Shown here: piece after piece, positions 12,400 to 27,744 of the stretch
Numbering within the stretch: position 1 is the stretch's first letter
How the letters are laid out: every line of letters starts with the position of its first letter
Origin: Crotophaga sulcirostris
Taxonomy: Eukaryota; Chordata; Aves; Cuculiformes; Crotophagidae
DNA length: 64,000 nucleotides
Direction of reading: 5' to 3'
NCBI GenBank assembly: GCA_013397455.1
Contig: VYZB01000332.1
Span: forward strand, 221,152-285,151
Translations under genes and position numbers: made by a program
The notes under the pieces: model-generated
What the model was told of the DNA's origin: nothing
Seen by the model: the letters and a program-made list of their open reading frames with translations, nothing else
Databases searched by the model: none

Positions 12400-12437
12400 T
12401 GTAGACTTAGCATCATTGAGGACCCATTCTCAATTAC
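12400..12437 (-). other. GALNT11: GALNT11 5' UTR part of the first coding exon, with upstream ATGs
   Basis: 38 nt between a good 3' splice site (CTCTTTCAG|G) and the start codon. It contains an upstream ATG at 12427-12425 with a strong context and a four-codon ORF (ATG GGT CCT CAA TGA). Tandem ATGATG at 12416-12411 opens a second ORF in another frame that runs past the GALNT11 start to a TGA at 12347-12345. The acceptor position is inferred from the consensus only. Confidence 0.6.
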
Positions 12438-12824
12438 CTGAAAGAGAGTAAAAACACACATTTTGAGAGGGCTGCCTGCTACCTCATGAGGTCTACACAT
12501 TAGGAAATACATTCTATAGGTTGCTCTTCCATTAAATGATTATGGGAACTTAAACTTGAAGCACAGACTTCAAGAATGAAATCGCTTTTCACTTTCCCAT
12601 TCAAAAAATAAACATGACTCATTTTAACAATATCTGCATATACTACTGCTTTAAAACATGAAGCAATCACTAAGAGCTGAGTGATACTTCACAATTAAAG
12701 GTAAAAATGATTAACTTTCCTCATAATAGTTATGTCGTTATCTTTCTTCCACAACAGTACATTCCTTGTACATAGCACTATTTAACTAAACATACTACAC
12801 ACAGGGATTGATTCTTCACAGAGC

Positions 12825-12929
12825 TCACAGAATGGTTGAGGTTGGAAGGGACCTCTGGAGTTCACCTTGTGCAACACCCTTGCTCAGGCAGAGCCACCTT
12901 GAGCCAGTTGCCCAAGAGTATGTCCAGAC
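12825..12929 (-). mobile_element. CR1 LINE 3' tail fragment
   Basis: About 105 bp reading TCACAGAATGGTTGAGGTTGG, then GAAGGGACCTCTGGAG and GCTCAGGCAGAGCCACC on the plus strand. This is the reverse complement of a CR1 3' end, heavily 5'-truncated. Confidence 0.85.
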
Positions 12930-15900
12930 ATATCTATTTTTGTAGCTCAGTTCCTGTCCTAAAGCATGGAATGAGAGAGACAACAGACTAAAAGCTGCAC
13001 AGTTCAGTCCTTCCTGCCCCTAATTTAAGAACAGGTATTATGAACATCCCAGAAATTCCAGAAATCACAGGGTGCAATTTAACACCACATAGCCCCAAAG
13101 TAGTCACATTTACAGATACCCCTCTCTGCAGAAACAAAGGAAACAGATGGGATAGAGAAAGAGCAAAAAGCTCCAAGGTAATTTACTGCAGGCTTCTGCA
13201 GACTCCAGAAGAGCTTCCATACTCCCTGGAGGAGATGCCCACCTGCAGCTGAAGAGGAAGCAAGGCACCCAGAGTTCTCCTGTTTCTCAGTTTCTCAAAT
13301 CTAAAAAAAAGCCTCAAAAAAAACCCCAAACCACCACAAACAAAACCAAAACACAAAACCCCCTACAGCTCCATTCCCCAAACTGACAGAAACACTAACT
13401 CAAAGAATTGAATTTCTCTCATCACTATCTAACCACAAGAAAAGCTTTGCCTAGTAACAAAGAGCAAGAAAGCCATTTCATCAGCCTGTAACTAGCAAAA
13501 CTTTTTTTTTAAGAAAATAAAGTTTTGGGGTAGGAGTAAAGGGTTTATGCTGATGCATTTTTCAGGCTTCTCAAAAAGTCGGAAGCTACTAGAAGTCTTC
13601 AGGTCAGTCTGGCAAAGAACAAACCACAACAACATTTATGAGTACAAACAGATTATTCCCTTCTCAATATGGAAAACTACTAAACAGAAGTGGAAGGTGT
13701 TCATGATCCCAAAGAAACCTATAAAGATTCCACTTATTTTGGCAACGTAATTCTGAGGCCTAAGTGACTTGCATCCAAAAAGAATACGCGTCAAAATTCA
13801 GGCTCACATTTCCCGGACTGCGGAAGGTCATTGTCTCCCTTCCAAAAATAAGATATCCATAAGGTAAAACGAAGCAAATAAACCAAACTTTTTAAAAAAT
13901 AAAACTTACCCGTTACTCTTAACATGTCAAACTCCCACACTTCCGCAAGGTAACAATCTATGCAACAGTTAAGCCCAAGGAGCTTAAAAAGGTTTTAAAC
14001 AGGGTTTAAATCTCATACTGATCCTGTGCACACAGATGAATTGTATTCTCTGTGAAATGGACCCTTTCTCTAACACTGCCACACAGAAACCTTGCCAGTT
14101 AACTGTAAGGCCATGAAATCAGTCAGGCAACAAATGCTCTGAAGGTAGAAGATATTAAAAAATCCCTGATTCCAGCAAGCAGAATTGGTTTACCAGCTGG
14201 AGAGGTACTAACCACCAATCCCCAGTGCCTCATTCCCTGGGTGAACAGTGGTCAATGATCATAGCAAGGTAAATCTAGGCTCAAAAAAAAGCATGCAAGG
14301 CTGCAAACAAGCAAGATTAGATTAATTATAATTCTTCTTGCCAGACAGTCTGCAGACAATTAATACCTATCCATAAAAGTAGATCTGGGTGCTTGCAAGG
14401 GTTGTTGGTTTTTTTTTTTGCAGGGCTACAAGGAGGTCATCTGCTGCAAGATTTGCCCAAGCCTAACATACTGTTCCTCAAAACCTGCTGGAGTTGTTTT
14501 TCCATTCAGTATGGTAACAGAGATGCACAATCCTAACATCGTGGCACATGTACTTACATTATGAAACAGAATTGTTCTAATAAGATAAAAATTACTATAA
14601 CAGAGAAGGAATCATTTTATTTTAGAGTTGTTTAAGGATACATCTACACTGCAGCTTGCACAGGAAAACCAAAGATAACCCTTGCTATCTCAGGTAGCAG
14701 TAGGAAGACAGGCATATAGAGTAGAATTCATCACGGACAATTTCCACAGATTATTACTTCTCTTTTATGGTTCAGAGCACCACCTTGTTGCTGTGGCACT
14801 TCTAGCTACAATAAAGTTAAAGTTTGCTGTGACTGACTGACATCAGGCATAGTCAGATTAAAGATGAAGGGATAAATCAGTAACCACCAGAGAGAAAAAG
14901 ATTGCTGTACATCCCTTCCATCTCCAGAAAGCCCTCTGACCAGGCTGAAAGCACACATTTGGTTACTCTTACAATGGCAACAAATGCAAACCTGAGCATG
15001 ATATTATTTCCACATGCTCCTCACCAGAGCAAAACTGTTCCACCTCCTTCTCCCCTCCTTCACTGTTTTGCAGCAGGATGCAAAGGTTTAAATACTGCAT
15101 TTAAACCAAATGACAGAACCTTCATAATGCAGAAAACTAAGCCCTTTCAGTAGCTTGCTATTCAATCAAGATATTTGCTAATACATTTGGCAGGAAAATA
15201 CAGATTCACTGTTTATTTTCTTTAAGTACCAAATGTTTTGTTAGAGACTTTTGAAGGCAGAATGGAAAAAACTTAAACTCTGCCTATGAAAAGCACATTG
15301 AGGCTTATTAGTTTACTTTATTTACCCACACATATGCATCTGCACAACCACTGTCCTATGCATCTCAACTACTTCTACCATTTATTAGCCACAGAAGTTA
15401 CAGTCTGCGTCACAGCTGCACACTCCAGTTTTAGACAGTTTTATGTTGACCATGACTTCTTTACAGATGTGTTTTGGCAAAGAGAGTAAAGTACATTTTC
15501 AAGTCTTAAGGAATGCCAGTCCTGCTAGGGACCTGCTCTGAGGAACCAAACCTTTCCAGCCCTATAGTTCTATGCATACAGAGTACAATCACATCAATAC
15601 ATCTGACCTCTCCTCAATATACCAAGAAACAACTATCCCTTCACTCATTTCAGCATGCAACAAAAAAATAACCACTTTGACACAGGTCAGAGTGAGGGAG
15701 GAGAGGATACTCCAGGTGGTCAGGGGGTCCCAGGAGGAAACAATCAGTTCAGACGCAGCCACTTGGCTCTCAGTTCTTACCTCATCCATCCCTATTCATC
15801 ACTTTCTTCTGCAAGCTGTCTAGATACAGTGCATGAAAGCCTTCCCCTGTCCAGACTCCTTTGCCCTCCAGTTCTTTGAAATCTTCCAGGAAACACACTT

Positions 15901-18699
15901 TACCAATTTACTTAACAACTGTCTGCGACTGCTTATGCATGGTCACAATACCCTGATGATTGTCTTTAACATCCATTATCTCCCATTTGGATTCTCCACG
16001 CAGGATTTTGAATTTTTTCTTTTTTCCTCACTTTTTTTTCTGTTTAAATGGTGACAAGTTGTTCCTGAATACAGGAGATGCAAAGGAAATGCCTTTCAAA
16101 TCCAAAGTATTAGTTCCTTTCTCAGCCCAATACACGCTGCATGAAAAAAACAGATTATATATATTTTTAACTCAACAGCCCTAAAGCTCTGCTAATGCAG
16201 GCAGAGCTAGCAGGTTTGAACAGCCAGATAGAAACAACTTCAATCAAAAAAGAAGATTTGCTTTATGCAGATAAGGTCCATGAGTTCTAAGAATAATTTT
16301 CACCGATGCAATATAGCAACACTGAGTTCAGTCACCACTGAATGTCTAGACAGTATAGTTAAAACTATTTATTCAAACATAAACAAAAATACTAACTGTT
16401 ATTAAAAAAAGACAAGCTATGATTTAAACATATCAAGAAGAATTGTTCCATAATACAATTCTTCACTTGCAGGTAATTGAGACTGGGCATGAACAATTGT
16501 CTTTCCTAACAGCTCATGTAGTGGAGAACATCCAGAACAAAGAAAACATTTGCTCTGGCTCTGCAGGAGAGGAGCTTTCACAGTAAATAATAAATGATAA
16601 TACCTTGAAGTATTTTAACAAATATTCATCCACATAAACTCTATGTATTGCTAGGATGTTGTGTAAGGTTGTTCCACTGGTAGGAATCCAGAGTTACTTT
16701 GACAAACACAAACCATTCGAGGTGGCAGTGCCTCCTACACCAGGTAATTACTGTTCATTTTGGAGGCAACTGGGGTGACCAAGAAAGAAAAACAATTATC
16801 TTAGAAGCTGCCCCCAGCAGCAGCAGCAGCTCAGAAGAGACCAAGACTGAAAGGCACAGTATTCTGAGAATTTCTAACCAAATATTCTACCTTTCAGACT
16901 CTCTCTTGTGCTGTTTTGACTGTCATATTTATTGCCTGCTGGTTTTCAGACTTTGGCAAAACCCTGGAACTTAGTCTGCAAACCCACATACCAGAAATGC
17001 CAAGGGTAAAATATTCGCCTCTATTTTCCAAGAATTCCAGTTCAGAAGTCCCAGTTCCTTGCCCAAGTAGTAAATCATTGATATTTATTTTTTTTTTTAA
17101 GATAACTATGAAGGTTAAATATCAGTAACTTAGTTTCTGAAAGTCAATCAATTGCAAAGCTGAAAAAAGCTCCAGGAACCTCCAGACTTGAGCTTCACTA
17201 ATCACTGTGCAATATTGTTTTCCACATCTCACCAGCTCTTGTAGCATCCTTGTAACACCAGCATGACATTCATTTCATGTAACAAAACTTGTAGCATTTA
17301 CAATAATTTAATAATTAGCCCAACAGTGATAAAACTCCGTACTCCCAGACAGCCTGGGACAGTTTGTCATTAGTAACCTGCGCACCTCTAACCAACACTG
17401 GACCAATGTATTCGCCTTCCATGTTTTTAATGGGAAAAATGCCAACCACATTTCACAATATTTTGACTTAAAAAGCAAAAGTAGCTACAGGCTCTATGAG
17501 CAGCCACTGCTTAAACACTGACATCTGCTTGGATTAACCTCAGCAGTTTGCTAAACACACCGTATGACTAGATATTTCATGATCATGCCAAAACTCATAT
17601 TCGTCAGAGGTCAAATAGAGGATCAGATTAGCCTAAAGATTTTTGAAACAGGAGTAAGAATTATTTCAGAAAACTTTGAAGTGTTCTTGTAGTTTTTCCA
17701 AGAAGAGCTTTTCTTTAAAAAAAAAAAAAAAAAGCACATGAAGACAGAGATACAACTCATACTACTCAAGATTTCCTGCAAGACTGACTGTGTATTTTGG
17801 ACCTGGATTAAGGGAAGGAACAGATGTGTATAACCGTCATTTTTAAGGAGTATTCTAGTAAAAAATATCATTAAACTAATTTTACCTTTCTACAGAGTAT
17901 AATTTGCTGCATGACCTTCTACAGATGCTTTTTTTATTATTTTGTTATTTATTTTCGGGGGAAAACCCCAAGAAGATAAAGTAACACTACTTACAAATGC
18001 AATTTTGCTTTTAAACAGCCTTAACTCTTTAATATATTTCTTGGTCTCCAAGATGTTATGGCTACCATCACTCCTCTTCCAAAATAAGCATCAGCATGAA
18101 CAGGCTTTCCTATTTTCTTGTTGAATCACTAGCAAGCAACATCATTAACAGTACAAAGAACAGCAGCTAGATTAGGATCAAGTAGTACTCCAATAATACA
18201 CTTATCACACAGAGATGCCATTCACAGTAGCTTCTGCACTTCCAGAAGAATTATTTTTTTCCAGGTACTCCTTAGATTGCAACCAGTCTTAAGGGAGAGT
18301 CACCCTCTTAATAGACTAGCAAGATGAAAAAGGGACACCTTAAGCAGCTTTTGTTTGACACTCCAATGCATCACTAGAAGCAACATTCATTCCACCTACA
18401 TTCAAAGCAAAAAACAGAGATATATCTAAAGAAAATCTTAGTGTTTTGTGTGCTCCAGAATCTAAGAGTCAGCCCAGCTTAACTCCTTCTAAAAAAAACC
18501 TTTTACTGGATAGTTTTAGCACAAAATTGGAACTACCTGCCAGTTTTTAATTAAAAACAGCCATTAATTTTTGACTGTACAGAAGAGATGGGTCACTGCA
18601 CTTTATGAATTAAGTGGCTATTTTGGACACAGTAGAAGAATATAACTACTCATGTAAAGACAGGTTGGGTCTACAGGAATTTCCCTTGTAACATACAGC

Positions 18700-19110
18700 A
18701 AGGACATCTGCTAACTCCTGTCCCTGGGACAGAAAATCCCTGGCTGCTGACACAGCCTGGGGAACAGCTCTGCAGAAAAGGACCCAAGAGGTCTGGTTAA
18801 ACACAAGCTAGGGGTGTGTCCTTGCAGCAAGGACAGCTGACAGTGTACCAGCTTATCAACAGGAGCAGAGCCAACCGACTGAGGGATGCAACTGCTCCAC
18901 CCCATGCAGCACCAGTAAGACCACAGGCAGAACACAGTGACCAGTGTGGGATTTGTCGGTCAAGACAGACACTGATAAACTGGAGCAAGTTCTGTGGAAG
19001 GCCAAGAAAGTCATGGCTGGAACATTTGCTCTGTGAGGAGCAGCTGAGGACATTGGGCGTCTTCAGTCTGCAGAAGACTTTAGTGAGGTGCAAAGTGGGA
19101 GAATTAAAGA
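18700..19110 (+). mobile_element. Degenerate CR1 LINE fragment (ORF2 3' region)
   Basis: Plus-strand phrases such as GGTCAAGACAGACACTGATA, AACTGGAGCAAGTTC, AAGGCCAAGAAAGTCATGGC and TGTGAGGAGCAGCTGAGGAC resemble the late reverse-transcriptase/3' part of avian CR1. The frame is broken and the typical CR1 3' tail is missing. Old copy. Confidence 0.7.
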
Positions 19111-22100
19111 ATTAAAAACTATACAACTCCAATCACAGCAACCTTCATTCACAGAAATGTACTGTGGACCACAGGCTGTCCTCTTGCATAAGATCACTGT
19201 TCCCATTCATTTTAATGAGATGACACGTTAAGATCTATTTTAAATTAGCCCCTGTAAGTCACTCATAAAAGAAACTTTAAAAGCTTTGAGAGCCAACAGT
19301 TCAGTCATTTTAGCACAGCTATACAAATCTATGTCATATCACCCAAAAAAAAGTCCTGGAATGAACATAAATTTTGATCAACATTATACAGAGAAATAAT
19401 CTTCCAATACCAATAACATATCAATTATACTTTATAGGTAAAGAAAGGCACATAGATAGACTAGTTGCATGAATTGTTGAATATGTAAGTCACTATACCA
19501 TGATTACAATAAATCTGAAAAGCATAAAGCATTTTAGGAAAAATTTTAAAAATTGCCTTCTTTCTCTTTAGGTTTGCACCCCTCACCTATATACTCATTT
19601 GTATTTCTGACTTTGGACTTTAACCAGAGATGTCTAAAGATTTCATACTATCATTTTTAAACCTGTGGACTATATATTGAAATGCCCCCTCTAGGAACAT
19701 AACTTCGCATATCAAACCTTTCAGAATTTCTCAACTCCAGTAAAAAAGCTTTACTTAGCAGACTGCCATATCGGAGTGAATGTAAACACTTCACCATTTT
19801 TATAAGAAAAATGTGAAGTTCCTTCTTTACCCACCTCCATTTCAAATGCTCCCATAGGGGTAAGAGTATTTCACAGAGGTTCTCATTTAAGGACACAATT
19901 TTAATCAAAAAAGCAGTTACAAGTTTTAGAAAGAAAAAGTTTCATAAGAGTCAAGATCTTGTGCTAACAAAACAAACAAAAAAAAAACAACGAAAAGAAC
20001 ACCAGGTTTAATTACAACCAGTGGTACAACACTGCATCAAGAAAAGTAACACGGTAGTCCAGTCTGCTCAGAGAAAGCAAGTACACTCGGATTAGAAACA
20101 TGAGCTTAACAAAATCCTAGTGCTCAATACTGAGCAAATATGTGCTATACAGCAGTTTCATGCTGCTGTACTGTCCTCATTCCCCCACCAAAAAGCTACT
20201 GGTTTCCCAAAGTACAATTATACGCATGAAATTTTCTTACCTATCCTCCTAACAAACGTTGCACCCTAGGGCAGCTCAGCTGAATGCTACTTTAAGCCAT
20301 CTGGCATATAAATACATGTCATGCCATTCCCAGAGTCCTAAAAATACCTTCTTCCTTTTTTTGTTCCTAATAAATATTTGAAACAGCGAGATTTTCTTTT
20401 CATGAGCAAAACCAGTACTGTTTTGCCAGAATGCTCACGTACTGTCTCCAAAGAAAGGTGAATGCATTTTGTAAAACAGCCATTCATTCTTCACATATAG
20501 CTTAGATAACAGCAAGATCAAACAACCCACATCGACAACTTCATTTTCAATGCACCTCTCTCACATTAAAGATCCATGTACCTAAATATTAGTTTAACAA
20601 CTCCCCAGTACTATATATAAGTACAAAATGTAAGAGAGCTTACAAGGTCAATTACATACAAGTAAGCTGCTTACTATCTTTTCTAAATGTTTCCAGTCTA
20701 CTTAACTGTTCCTTGCATTTTATGTCTGCAGAGCTCACCAAAAAAACAGTAAAAATACAGATGCATGCAAAACAATTAGATAAGATATGCTTCTACCTGA
20801 CCAGCTGAATGCTCACCTTTTTCCAGAAGAGTCGGCAGTAAAGAAGCAGTGCAAGGTTACATCGTGAAAACACATTTACTGCAGTAGCAGTCAAATCCAG
20901 TTGGTGTCTTCATTCTCAGTGAACAATAAAACGCTGAGCCTGAAACTTAACACTTTGTTACTGAGCAGTGCTTGCACGTCCTAACTGGGAACAGGATAAC
21001 AAACACAAGCTTCTCTAGGACAACAGACTAATTTGGATGGATCTCAGGACATGAATGCTGTAAGGCTATGTCATTTAACTGCATACACTGGCCAAGAGCA
21101 ATGATCTATTTCTCTGTTTGTTTAGGGGTTGTTTTTTCTCTCTCTGTTTTTTTCCTCTTTTCAGCTGATACACGATCCACATGGATTCATGCATTTGGAA
21201 GCATAAACAAGACTGGTTATTTCACCACCACTCACTAGAGAAGCATAATCAGTGTATTGCTACGGCATTTTTCATCATGGTGTCAATGGATTAGGCCACA
21301 GTAATGCCAGAGAAAACTATCATTAAGCGTGTATACAAATTGCAATTCTAAAAATTCCTTTACTCCTCATTTTCCAAATCACTAGTAATTTTATGAAATT
21401 TTCTCATTTTGACTGAAATTTTCTAGATATGCTTTCTGTTCATCTTCAAACATTTTCATCAAAAGTGCTTTGGACTTTTTTTCCAGGCTTTTATAAGCAA
21501 AGTGACACAGTTTCCAATTCTTAAAAGAAAAAAAAAAAATCAGACTTCATCTGTACAGTGCTCCTGCCAAAAAAGCTGACAGCAAAGCTGGCCCACTGAA
21601 GTACTTTTGAGTGTCACAGTGAAAACTGGGGTTGACCAGTCTCAATTTTAAACCTGTGACCACTGACACTGCATTTTGCACAAGCTTTTCTGCAAATCCC
21701 AGTTCTGCAATTAGCTCCAAGCAGACATTGACCATCCACTGGCACAGAACTTGGCGCTGAAATCAACAGCTGCATACGAAAGAAATCCACCAAACACATT
21801 TGCAAAGGCAGACTAGAAACTTCAAAAGACTATGCTTGAACTTCTATGAAATGCAAAACTGCTGCAACTAAGTAACTACCAGTACTACAGACTTGGAAAC
21901 TCTAATGCTGACAATAAGAATGGTCCCCTTGCATCGTAGTATCAGATTTCAGAACTCTTAGACCTCCAAGCTTACTCCGACAAATCACACAAGGCTACTT
22001 TGTTTCTCTTTTTCTGTAGGGTTTCCCCTTCCAATATGCAGAAACTGAAACATAAAAATGCCATAGAAGTGCCATGTTTGTATCCCAGATATGTTGTATC

Positions 22101-25100
22101 CACTTACAGATGTCAAAAATTGCCACAGTAAGGGAACATCAGCCTGTGAGTTTGGCTAGCCTGGGATCAAACACCTTTATGAAGCTTGAGTAACTGATAG
22201 TTGTATACATAGACATTATTTCCTTGAAATAAGAGATTAAATGTAGCACCAATAACATAAGTGAGGTTAAAACAAGTTACAGTTTAAACCCACAAACTAC
22301 CCATGATAGGAAAACATCTAACACTTTCTAAACTGCTTGGATTTCTTAAGTCCTCTTATGTTTCTTCAGACTATGAAGAGATAGCACTACCTCAGAGGTT
22401 GCCTCAATACAGTATGTCCTAACAGAGTTTTCCTGGCTGGAAGGCCATTGTTAAAAAAAAAAAAAGAACTCAAAAAATACTAAAAACAGGCATTGAATTG
22501 AGTTCAATGTTCACTTGTATTTCTCACGTCCAGAAACAAAGGTCACTTCAAGGTTTTCACTCCAAGCTTTAGCACGGAGTCCACAGTATCCGTGCCATTT
22601 GGAACTGCAGAGGAACAGAACTTGCATTTTTCCCAGTGAGGAATTCTTCCTCAGAAACACAAAAAAAACCCAGTAATCTTGGTTTTGGATCCTATTTCTC
22701 AACAGAAATTTAAACTAGTTTCTGTGCATAGGTTTCTCTACTTCTCTCAGTTTCTCACTAATGTCTCCAGTCATTCATAGAAGAGAGGAATCCTAGGGAT
22801 TTACACCTACTACGTGTTCTCTCTTCAGCTCACTGACTGACCCAGGACACCTGTATAGCTGAGATAGCAGATTGACCCGTGGGACATTCTGGTTGAACTA
22901 TTTGCTCTGCTACAGATTTTGACAAGATCCTCAGCAACTCGCTGTCGCAACTCCCCCCTGTAAAAATTGAATGATGCGTTAGGCAAATGCATCAAAGGTT
23001 CTGATGCCACAACAACCGACGAGGATACAAGTATCAGGCAGAACTCTGGGTTAGAGCAGCAGTAACTCCTACCTCCTGCTCCCCCAGCAAGCCTGTTTCT
23101 AAACTACATTTGCAAGCTCTTGTGTTCGTTCTCTTGTAACACAATACAGTACTAGTAACAAAGAGGTACTATTGCTGATACAACCATACCTACAGACAGA
23201 GTCAATGAAAACACTTTCACTCACATGTCTAAACTAAGCTACCAATTTAATACAAGCTTATCTTGCTAAATGTTGTATTTGACAATAGGGTATGGAGTTT
23301 TCCAAATATGTAAGTAAATAGATCAGTTATTAGCATGCTTCTGAAAAGAAAATTTTTGTGGATATCAATTGTTGGGTTAAAATGGTAAGTCACTAACACA
23401 GAGATTTTACTCTGTCTGTAAAGAGAGCAAACTTCTGCAAGTTATGCCAAAAATTAATTTTCTTTGCTTTTCATTCCCTTCTACACTATCTTAAGACTGA
23501 ATTTTCTCCTCCTCTCAAGAAATCCCTTTGAGTAAAGAGTTGTGGGCCACTCCTTTTCCATCCCCATCAGTCACTTTTCTTCCATTTGTCCATTGCCAAA
23601 GTTTCAAATGGGAAAACATACTCAGGATTTTAATGCTGAAATCAAGGATGTTGCAATAAAATGGACAGTAGATCAAAAATATATTTCCCACTTTACTAGG
23701 AGCCATGCTTTCCAACACACTGCTAGCACAGAAGGTTAATATGCAATCCAAAACTTAGCCTTGCTTCACAGGGGTTGAGTCTCAGTCTGCTGACACTAGA
23801 GATAAGATTCATGCTGACAAAATTGAGGTATTCCAGGAAACTGAAAGCTAAAGAAAGCACTTCTAGAAAGCAAATACACCAACAAATACCTGAGGCACTA
23901 AAGAGACAGTGACACCATTTGTCTGATTCATAAGAGTTTGTGTATCAGAACAGGACAGTTTTGTGCTTCCTGGAAAAGCAACTCTGTTTCAGCTAAGGCC
24001 ACCTCCAAGGTTTAAAGCATCTCATTTAATCCTTGTCTGCACAAGAAAATCTGCATAATTTAGCCAAGCAATGCTTGGACATTTTTACATAAACTAAAAG
24101 ACGACCTCTATGAACATGCTCCTAACGTTCATTAAGCATTTGCTTAAATCAGTTTGGCACATAGCAATCATTTACCTTCTTGTTAGCATGCCTCTGCAAG
24201 TTTATTAGCTTAACCTGTCAAATTAAAGCTCAACTTCTTAAATGGTGTTGTGTCTCACAGTTGAAGTCTTAGAAATGACAAAAAGTTATTGCAGGTAAGC
24301 AGTTACCTCCCACCATCTGCTCTGCAACACTACTTCATGCACACGCTTCTTCCCTCTTGTGCAGCAAGATAAATTATTTTTGTCAATGCAGCTTGCTCCA
24401 TGGCAAGAGAAGTTAGAGCATGCACACAAACAGCGACGTAGCACAGCTGATGAGGTATAACTTGTCAGTTATGGCAAACCTTCAATCTCAGAAACACAGA
24501 ACTTGCAGCACCACTGCTGCCACGAGAGAGGAACAGCTCACCTGCCCCAAACTGCACTTAGAACCAGTAAAGACGCTAAAATACCTATCTGTGAGCAGCA
24601 TGGGGTAGTGGGGTCTGGACTCCTACCTAGCCTGCACACCTATTTCTTGCTTATACTACAAAGCATAAAGCAGACAGTACGAAGTCCTGAGGACCTAACT
24701 ATCACAGTATAAATAATGGAAAAGTTGATTCACTGCTGAGCACCATATTCCAGTTTCAAACACACAAAGCACCTGGCTGCAAAAAGCTGAGATTGCGCAC
24801 GAAAGGGTTGAGATGCAGCACATCACTCTGGCAGGTATTTCAATCCATACTCTATGTTTCAGTAACACCATTAGGCTTTTAACCTATAGATTTGGCATAT
24901 TTTCACATCTCAGGGAAGGAGTTCAAAAGTTCATAAAACAAAATATCTGAAACTTCTGAAACTTAGTTTACTTGAAGTCAACTTTTGATTGAAACAGTAT
25001 CATCAGCTTCCTAGTTTTCCTCCTTTTTAGTGCAACGTATTTCTAGTTTTTACAGAGATTTTAAATGAAGTATTTACATTCATTATTACACAACGCTGAC

Positions 25101-27744
25101 TCACATGAGAAACATGCTAGAGTACAGCTGAAGGTTGTGGTGGATACTGTTAACTCTTATACAAAATAAGCTGAATAAATGCTTTTACTCATGCTGCTAA
25201 ACACTGGTTTAACAGCTGAGGTCGTTGTACTGACAGTACTTTATACATTAACACAGTAGCTGCAACAGCAGATGCATTCATTTCCATAAGCTACCATATG
25301 TTTTGAAAAGAGATAAAAATCAAGATGGTTTATCTACCTCCCACTCTCTAACAGGGATTGAAACACACTTCACCTCCATAACATTTTTTAGGAAAGAAAA
25401 AAAAAATTAATTTCTGCACTTGACATACATGAGCATACTTTAGCTCTTCAACAGCAATTAAAAGAGTTGTATTGCAGCACCTCTCCAAAATGAGTGATAC
25501 TAAGGAAAATTACTTGATTTTAGGGACACCTGTAACTAGTACTACCTAGCCATCCAGCCAGAACTTTTTAGGAAACCGATAAAGAACCATCATAGATAGG
25601 AATGATTATATTTTTTCAAAATTTTACCTTTTCCCTCCAGCTGGAATTCTCCCCTTACTTCTCTGCCTTCAGTAATCAACACATAGCTGTCACACTGCCA
25701 AACTCAGCCTGTCAGCTGCTCAGACCATAACCTTCCAAAGTAATACAACTAATATAAGAACCATTCTCCCTCTGTTCTTTTCACCCATGTTCTTTCTTGT
25801 TGGAAGATCTGAAACCCCTGTTTCCACTGTCTGCTCAGATACTTCTCATCTCATCCATCTGACCCACAGTTTGCCCTGCTCCAGACACGTGCCCTTTAAC
25901 TGTCATTAAAACTTTTGTTTCACTCACATTTGCTATCAGGAAGGATGTTTTGTACAGACAAGTTTTCAAAATACTAATAATTCAACTTTGTTTCCCTTGC
26001 CATGCTGTTTCAAGGCTTTCTTCCTCCAAAAAGGCTTGAATCACACCTACTGTTATTTTATATCACCACGAAAATGATGAACAGATTCAATCACTCTCAT
26101 AAACTACTGTCAAAGAGCAGATTATCAGGAACTCTTTCTAGTTTTACTCCTATGCATAATGGAGTATCGATTTGCATCCTCTGAGACAAGTGATTAGCTA
26201 GCAGAAGACAGGCAACAGGCCCTGAAATCTGCAGTCAGAATCTCTTAAACCAGAACACATGTCACATACCCTGCTGGCTTCCTCATCCAAGGCTGAGAGA
26301 TGAAGGCTCATTAAAGCTGCAGTGTTATTGCTTTCCTTCCCTGCTGCAGAAATGCTCCTAAAACTCTGCAGGAGCTTATCTTACCCAGAGATGAGGAAAA
26401 GCTTATGCAGAAGGCATGCAGTTCTTCAGAGACAGTTATACTGGGGGAGGCCAATTGCTTGTTAATCAAAAGCCTCTTATCTGGAACCACCTGGACCTTC
26501 ATGCTGTTCTAAAATGAGGCCAAGGAATCCCAGTCAGACTATTTCACATATGTAGACGGTAGTAGGGCAGAAACATTATCAGAAAAAAGTTGGTACCATT
26601 CTTTCCTGGGCACAGCCTGCACTTGGATCTGCTTAAGCTAATCAGAGATGTCTCGGAGCAGTTTCCTATTAAAATGAGAGCCATATGAAAGAAAAAAAAC
26701 AACAGATGGTACATCAGAAAGTATTCAAGAATATTTAACGTTCTTACAGACTATTCTTTTTATGTTAGGACAGAAGGGATTGGATCTTATGTTAAAATAC
26801 ATTTCCCAGGAAAGAAAAAAAAAGAAAACAAAGCACATGAGCAAAAGTACTGATGATCCTGCCCCACATGCATTGAGAGATTTTGCCATTTCTTCTAACA
26901 GATTTTCCAATTTCTCCCAATACCGAGACCAAACACATAAAGTAGAGATCATTTACAAAGCAGGAACAAAGCCAGGTCATGAGATATTTTTTTCTTTGGA
27001 AGAGTAGGGGCTGCACTTTATATTTAGTTACACAATAAAGTTCTGTAAGGTCCAGTGCAGCCGCCCTGCAACTGGTATTGAAAAGAAGTCAGGATACAGC
27101 CTGGCAAAGATGCTGTACTAGACAACATTAGTGTTTAATTAACCTCAACGGCAGTTTTAAAGTTGACACCTATGGAGAAGCGAATGAAGGTGAAACAGCT
27201 ATCCAGAAATGCAGCTCCTGAACACAGTGTTTGCTTCCACTGCCACACTACAGCAGGGAAAAGTTCAACCTGCTAAGCCCCCTATTACCAGCAGCACAGA
27301 GCTTTTGGTTGCTTTTGGTCTCTGTTTTCATGCAAACAAGAGAGCAGAGAACCTTTTTTTCGCTTTGCAAGTAACTCTGAGACAATTTTCTATCTGCATT
27401 TTACAGTTGCAGTCTTGCTTATAAGCTTTAACACACAAAAAAAGAAAAATATTGCATGGCAAAGGGAACTGACTAGAAGGGCTGGAGACCAGCCATGCAG
27501 AGTAATGCTTGCTAAGAGTAAAAGGGAGACTCAATGTTTCAAACAATACGAACAAAAATGGAGAAAGCATTTAAAAAAAAAAAATTCCAGTCATGAAGAT
27601 AAGAAAGCTTTAATAGACCATGAGGTCAAGCAGCCCTCCAAAAGCAAGGCCTGCCCTCACCCTGCAAATGAATGAATGAAAGGAGGAGCACCAGCAAAAC
27701 TAACACGTACAGATCTCCACATCTTGGCCTGAGAGTTGCACCGT

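Noticed and set aside
18797..19115. Frames of 98-99 codons on both strands
   Set aside because: They fall in a degenerate CR1 fragment and do not match a host protein.
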